Position numbers and translations under genes: made by a program. From contig DAICZX010000031.1 of the NCBI GenBank assembly GCA_027310925.1, positions 1 to 10,992 of the forward strand: 10,992 bases of DNA, written 5' to 3'. The notes under the pieces are model-generated. The model searched no databases, was not told the DNA's origin, and worked only from the letters and a program-made list of their open reading frames with translations. This document shows positions 7,901 to 10,992 of this stretch, piece after piece. Each line of letters starts with the position of its first letter. The first letter of the stretch is position 1. Source of the DNA: Candidatus Parcubacteria bacterium (lineage in GTDB: Bacteria; Patescibacteriota; Minisyncoccia; Phycocordibacterales; Phycocordibacteraceae).

Positions 7901-8279
7901 GGGTGAGCCGGCCGACAATCAATTCGATCAGGTTTTTGAATTAATTAAGACACGACTGTTTGAGAGACCGCCCGTTGCCCAAATGTCTGGCAATAGAACA
8001 GAAGTGGTGCGGATACTTAGAAGCGTTAAGGACAGCACCCAGCACAGCAACTACTGCGACGACCTGATTCAAGTAGTAAGCGAGCTCGATGACCTTTCGG
8101 ACGGCCAGCTCAAAACCATCATCAAGGAATCAAAGGATGTAGATCTCTCTGCAGATGAGTTAGTGAAGAAAATAATGGAAATAGCCCCGGAGCGCCAAGT
8201 TTCTGTCAGTTTAGAGCGACAAGGTAAAGAGCAAAAAGCCTCTAGTGTTCTGCTCTTTACTCAAGAACACCGCGCATGA
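4995..8279 (+). CDS. Phospholipase-D nuclease / SF2 (SNF2-like) helicase fusion of an R-M system
   Basis: This 1094-aa protein joins a nuclease to a DNA motor. The N-terminal PLD domain (about 1-205) has one catalytic motif, H146-G-K148, followed by GSSN (163-166) and E177. That is the single-motif type seen in NgoFVII/BfiI-like nucleases, which form the active site as dimers. The helicase core follows, with Walker A GLGKS (293-297), Walker B DEAH (363-366) and motif III SATPF (395-399). Residues 430-480 look coiled-coil. A long spacer includes an acidic linker (about 625-650). The second RecA lobe has VFSMYADT, ATDALSEGIS (781-790) and motif VI QRVGRINR (811-818). The last 270 residues match nothing I can name. 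The ATG has a TAAGGA 12 nt upstream. The stop overlaps the methyltransferase start as ATGA, implying coupled translation. Likely role: translocating restriction subunit, metal-independent if BfiI-like (inference). Confidence 0.92.
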   Translation: MSPERLINNAPDNNLYQAISDAINTETTGIDIEVGYFYLCGFELLAKKLEKLHVRILVGSYIDPDAIPDLIIESTKKSSVNLDPFQPRSIPSSKTKRVEALAEGIKKLANQTAIFDAPESQQAYRILEEKLENGSLEIKMTDEHAHGKYYIVHRKPYGVVYMGSSNFTYNGLIGQQEVNEVLDSEAKYQEYSKNFEGRWNDARNVAVQEKGKSDMFLNKIKNELWMNVVPRPYVMYVRLLHEIFWSEDASDIITPHTVSRGQYSDYSYQLDAIKMALVRLKNFDGAIVADVVGLGKSVIASAVAANLHELKPVIIAPPHLVSMWEDYAEEFRLSGCRVYSTGKIEDAYERYQNSRDPILLILDEAHRYRNEETYDYQMLHQLARSHANNKVMVLSATPFNNDPKDIFALIKLFQTPGAATLRTVDNLSVKFMELERQYKSLRRKLSEGVKDSVEQTKLAAERDMVASELRRLIEPLIIRRSRIDLTTIKRYREDLQTQGVEFATITDPVLREYELGGLSGIYIDTIAKIEPDSKVKEGLTGARYMPTTYAKDVADFIAKYPELEDIRTAQKNVASFMRKLLVMRFESSRAAFKSTLGNVIASHEKVLEWTEKKQKVPISKKAFIPSPDETPDEDTSDSLESETSIEDTVTTPARKIAYVDLNDLEDNFVNDVTHDRDVLKNLYEQWFGTDSTYAKMPDPKLERLLQDIKGHLQQDPSRKIIVFSMYADTVNYVGDALLSAGIPTFVYTSENSKTDRVKVRENFDAGLPAEKQKDDFNVLVATDALSEGISLHRAGRIINYDIPYNPTRVVQRVGRINRISKKMFDKLYIDNYFPTDLGEAEVNVRGISTLKMKIFNAVVGSDSRTLTPDEDPVSFFKDEFARATSEEMSWDAPHRDAYDTAKRNEDLMAEAGRLPMRSRLIRVGKEQKCTVGVGMKGENIICAVEENGDARLVNTEDALRLFVAAVDEKGEPADNQFDQVFELIKTRLFERPPVAQMSGNRTEVVRILRSVKDSTQHSNYCDDLIQVVSELDDLSDGQLKTIIKESKDVDLSADELVKKIMEIAPERQVSVSLERQGKEQKASSVLLFTQEHRA

Positions 8280-8845
8280 GTAATCTGCTTCAAAACAAGT
8301 TTTCCGAAAAGGACTTTATAGAATATGTAAGCTCGAGTTTTCCGGATTTCCAGCTAACCGATTCCCGCATTGAGATGAGACGAGGTTTTTCTGCAATAAA
8401 ACAGATTGGCGAATCTCCCTCACTCGATTTAGTTATCTTTGCCACTACACCAGAATCCTCCATTCATGCCCGGATGGAGGTGTCAAAGCAGTCCTACGCG
8501 TTACTCAAGAATCATCCGAGAGCTCATGCTTTGATCGCATACTATTCCGACGTTTCAGACGATTGGAGACTTTCACTTATTACAACACAGGTCACACGAG
8601 ATAAGAAAGGAATCAAGGAAACGGTTTCAAATCCACGCCGATTCTCCTACGTCCTAGGTCCAAAGGCCAAAGTAAATACACCGACAAAATATCTGATAAC
8701 AAAAGGCAACATAATAGACCTTAACGACTTAAAAGAGCGCTTCTCTCTCGAGGTAGTAAACAAGGATTTCTACCGCGAAATATCCCACCTCTTCATCAAG
8801 TTGGTTGGTGGTGCATTGGGGAGCAATAGAAACAAAAGAGAGTAG
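8276..8845 (+). CDS. N-terminal part of an Eco57I/type IIG-like DNA methyltransferase, ending at an in-frame TAG
   Basis: This 189-aa reading frame is the front end of the methyltransferase continued at 8855. Segments such as SLDLVIFATT, HARMEVSKQSYALL, DDWRLSLITTQV, NPRRFSYVLGPKAKVNTPT and the closing LEVVNKDFYREISHLF are, as I recall the family, typical of the region before the catalytic domain in large type IIG/Eco57I-like enzymes. There they couple the modification module to a partner. The ending is abrupt: GSNRNKRE, then TAG at 8843, then RPLLQLPSVPEK in the same frame. Family members normally run straight through here. No PD-(D/E)xK core is evident, consistent with cleavage being supplied by the PLD-helicase upstream. 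The ATG overlaps the helicase stop (ATGA), with no clear Shine-Dalgarno sequence. It is a real coding sequence, but as a separate 189-aa protein its function is doubtful. Confidence 0.85.
   Translation: MSNLLQNKFSEKDFIEYVSSSFPDFQLTDSRIEMRRGFSAIKQIGESPSLDLVIFATTPESSIHARMEVSKQSYALLKNHPRAHALIAYYSDVSDDWRLSLITTQVTRDKKGIKETVSNPRRFSYVLGPKAKVNTPTKYLITKGNIIDLNDLKERFSLEVVNKDFYREISHLFIKLVGGALGSNRNKRE
8843..8845 (+). other. In-frame amber codon interrupting the methyltransferase gene
   Basis: The frame opened at 8276 meets TAG here and then stays open for 715 complete codons to the window edge (8846-10990), with family-typical sequence on both sides. No shift of frame is needed to join the halves. The codon lies in what should be a flexible linker between the coupling region and the IGRVIFCWFL segment. 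It is the left arm start of a small palindrome, TAGAG-AC-CTCTA (8843-8854). Confidence 0.9.
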
Positions 8846-8854
8846 AGACCTCTA

Positions 8855-10992
8855 TTGCAGTTACCTTCCGTTCCAGAAAAAGACCAAATAAATTCAGAAT
8901 TTGCTGTTCGTCTAATAGGCCGAGTTATTTTTTGTTGGTTTCTTCGAGAAAAAAAGAGTATTGCTGGCACATCTCTAATGCCTAAAGAACTATTATCGTT
9001 ACAGGGAATAGAGAAGTATTCAGATTATTACCACTCAGTCCTCGAACCGATTTTTTTTGAGGTACTGAATAAGCAAATAAAAAGCCGTAGGGATACTTTC
9101 GCGACTGGACACTTCTCATCAATACCATATTTAAATGGAGGTTTGTTTTCACCAGACTATGACGATTATTTTAGTTATAATGAGAGTAAACAGACGATAT
9201 TCCACAACACAGTAATAATTCCAGATGAATGGATTAAAGAACTCTTCGCATTCCTAGAAACCTATAACTTCACGATTGACGAGAATGTGAGTTTTGATGA
9301 GGAACTTTCTATCGATCCGGAAATGCTAGGTAGAATATTTGAAAATCTACTTGCGGAAATAAACCCAGAGACTGGAGAATCTGCTCGGAAAAGCACGGGC
9401 AGTTATTATACGCCTCGCGTCGTTGTCGACTATATGGTTGATGAGAGTTTGTTTGTTTACCTAAAAAATAAGACATCTATCGATGACCACAAATTGCGCG
9501 CCGTCATCAGTTACGATCTTGAAGACAATCTCTCCAATCCACTTGCGGATGATGAGTTTGGGAAAATCATTGACTCACTAAGTGCAATCAAGATTTTAGA
9601 CCCTGCCTGCGGTTCTGGAGCCTTTCCAATTGGTGCATTGCAGAAGATCGTATTTATCTTGCAACAAGTTGATCCTGACGGACACAAATGGTTTGAGAAA
9701 CAAATCATAAACACTGCTCCAGAAATAAAACGAGTGATTGAACGCGAGTTCGCAAATAAAAACTTTAATTACATCAGGAAGCTCGGTGTCATCAGAGAGA
9801 ACATATTCGGGGTAGATATTCAGCCCATAGCTACCGAGATATCTCGACTTCGATGTTTCCTGACACTCATTGTTGAGGAAAGCATCCATGATGAACTGGA
9901 AAATAGAGGCATTGAACCACTACCAAATCTCGACTTTAAGTTCGTGACTGCCAATACGCTTATTGAACTCCCCGGAACCAAAGAACAGACCCTGTTTAAG
10001 GATAGAGAGCGCATTGAGCAGTTGAGAGAATTAAGGACTCAGTTCTTCAGCTCAACAAATTCTGAAAGGCAGCGACTACAGCTTGAGTTCAAAGAGCTAC
10101 AAAATCAGATGCTTGATCGGATGATTGAAACAAGAGGAAGCGATGAGATAACGAGAACACTCTCAACATGGAATCCTTTCAGTCACAAAGTTACTGGATG
10201 GTTTGACCCGGAATGGATGTTTGGAATCGAAAGCTTTGATATAGTTATAGGCAATCCACCTTACATCAAGGAGCGTGGTAACAAAGATAAGTTCGAGACA
10301 GTCCACGCATCTCCTCTGGGCAAGAAGTATAAAAAAGGGAAAATGGATTTCTGGTATTACTTCCTACACAGATGCATCGATTTGGTTTTTGCAAAAGGTG
10401 CAATTGCGTTTATTACTCCTAGTTATTGGATACAAGGTGAGGGGTCTTCCAAGTTAATCGAGCATATCAAAAAGGAGCTTATCTTCCGGCAAGTTATAAA
10501 TATTGGAGAATTGAAGGTATTCGAAGCGGTTGCAGGTCACCATATGGTTGCGGTATATGAAAAAGTAAATGATGATAGTCAGTTCTTAACCTACAAAAAT
10601 CTAATAGATTCGCTCGAAGATTTGAATTCTTCGTTCGAAACGGATCGCGTGCGCATCCATACTTTTAAGAATTCCGAAGTTTTTCAGTCCGGCAAGATCT
10701 TATTCGATAATACTGACGGCGGTCTTTCGGGCTCAGTGAAATTGGGTTCACAGTATTTTGTTTCTCAAGGTGTAGTCGAGGGTACAGATAAGGTTGCCAG
10801 AAAACATACAGATTTAGTCAAGGAGCCGCTTGGCTCAGGGATTTTTGTTGTGAACGAGGAGGAATTGGTCGCTCTTCAGTTAGACGACCGAGAGAAAAAA
10901 TTTGTGAAGAGCTATATAGACTCCTCTGACGTCTTTAAGTACGGTCTCCGAGACTCTCACAAACATCTTTTATATATCACTAAGCAAAATTG
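8855..10992 (+). CDS. Catalytic part of the Eco57I/type IIG-like adenine DNA methyltransferase (open at right edge)
   Basis: It transfers a methyl group from S-adenosylmethionine to adenine N6 in DNA. Counting from the ATG at 8276, RLIGRVIFCWFL follows the amber codon. GSYYTPRVVVDYM is motif X-like, motif I DPACGSGAF is at about 442-450, and motif IV NPPY is at 660-663. This order (X-I-IV, target recognition last) is that of gamma-type, Eco57I-like enzymes. ENIFGVDIQPIATEI supplies the usual acidic SAM-side strand, and residues about 575-640 look coiled-coil. From about residue 820 (YFVSQGVVEGTDKVARK) the target-recognition domain begins; it is cut by the window end. No stop occurs from 8846 to 10992. 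If translated independently, the only starts near the front are TTG at 8855 or ATG at 8978; the TTG keeps the conserved N-terminal block. Otherwise it is expressed by readthrough of TAG, or it is a pseudogene piece. Confidence 0.88.
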   Translation, partial: MQLPSVPEKDQINSEFAVRLIGRVIFCWFLREKKSIAGTSLMPKELLSLQGIEKYSDYYHSVLEPIFFEVLNKQIKSRRDTFATGHFSSIPYLNGGLFSPDYDDYFSYNESKQTIFHNTVIIPDEWIKELFAFLETYNFTIDENVSFDEELSIDPEMLGRIFENLLAEINPETGESARKSTGSYYTPRVVVDYMVDESLFVYLKNKTSIDDHKLRAVISYDLEDNLSNPLADDEFGKIIDSLSAIKILDPACGSGAFPIGALQKIVFILQQVDPDGHKWFEKQIINTAPEIKRVIEREFANKNFNYIRKLGVIRENIFGVDIQPIATEISRLRCFLTLIVEESIHDELENRGIEPLPNLDFKFVTANTLIELPGTKEQTLFKDRERIEQLRELRTQFFSSTNSERQRLQLEFKELQNQMLDRMIETRGSDEITRTLSTWNPFSHKVTGWFDPEWMFGIESFDIVIGNPPYIKERGNKDKFETVHASPLGKKYKKGKMDFWYYFLHRCIDLVFAKGAIAFITPSYWIQGEGSSKLIEHIKKELIFRQVINIGELKVFEAVAGHHMVAVYEKVNDDSQFLTYKNLIDSLEDLNSSFETDRVRIHTFKNSEVFQSGKILFDNTDGGLSGSVKLGSQYFVSQGVVEGTDKVARKHTDLVKEPLGSGIFVVNEEELVALQLDDREKKFVKSYIDSSDVFKYGLRDSHKHLLYITKQN

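Noticed and set aside
8276..8845. PD-(D/E)xK nuclease in the N-terminal part of the methyltransferase
   Set aside because: SLDLVIF and RMEVSK look superficially similar, but the spacing of E to K is wrong (E-V-S-K) and no further catalytic residues are evident.
8820..8870. Frameshift between the 189-aa frame and the methyltransferase
   Set aside because: Both parts are in the same frame (8276 and 8861 differ by 585 = 3 x 195); only a TAG separates them.
4995..10992. DISARM or BREX locus
   Set aside because: There is a helicase, a PLD domain and a methyltransferase, but no DUF1998 protein, DrmA-type helicase, PglZ or BrxC is visible, and the PLD is fused to the helicase. The window ends inside the methyltransferase, so further genes cannot be ruled out.
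8276..10992. UAG reassigned to a sense codon in this organism
   Set aside because: No other in-frame TAG occurs in the large reading frames, and the 322-aa gene uses TAG as its natural end. That gene has a TGA four codons later, so the window alone cannot fully exclude it.

Overview
The window looks like a bacterial accessory (defence-type) region of intermediate and uneven base composition. The large serine recombinase, with its RKSTES-type catalytic segment and LENDNRGINVKRGLRT block, is of the kind common in Patescibacteria/CPR genomes. Two genes have a perfect TATAAT only 6-7 nt before the ATG, which would suit leaderless transcription. The CPR assignment is an inference from recalled family resemblance, not a search result. 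TGA behaves as a normal stop (ATGA overlap at 8276-8279).

Left part (1-1966, + strand): a small dihydrofolate-reductase-family (RibD C-terminal-like) protein at 79-669. A 328-nt non-coding stretch follows, holding three TTCGAA T-arm-like motifs and short diverged repeats but no intact tRNA that I can fold. Then comes an uncharacterised 322-aa protein (998-1966) with a C-terminal helical segment carrying a WYDAYNKTKHDR motif.

Middle (1975-4871, - strand): a large serine recombinase (3528-4871), followed 21 nt later by a 477-aa protein (2073-3506) with a clear C-terminal PD-(D/E)xK nuclease domain. Directly beyond it lies a 34-codon remnant of the 3' end of a second, diverged recombinase (1975-2079). 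It is about 73% identical to the intact gene's 3' end over 77 ungapped nt, with differences mainly at wobble positions. The nuclease gene is therefore bracketed by two recombinase 3' ends, which points to nested or successive insertions by related elements.

Right part (4995 to the window end, + strand): an apparent restriction-modification operon. The first gene encodes a 1094-aa fusion of a single-motif phospholipase-D nuclease domain and an SF2 (SNF2-like) helicase. It overlaps by ATGA with an Eco57I/type IIG-like adenine methyltransferase gene that runs off the right edge. Together they look like a two-polypeptide counterpart of single-chain translocating restriction enzymes: nuclease and motor on one chain, modification and target recognition on the other. 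The methyltransferase frame is interrupted by one in-frame amber codon (TAG, 8843-8845). Family-typical sequence lies on both sides in the same reading frame, so this is a nonsense mutation, a readthrough site, a split gene or a sequence error, not a frameshift.
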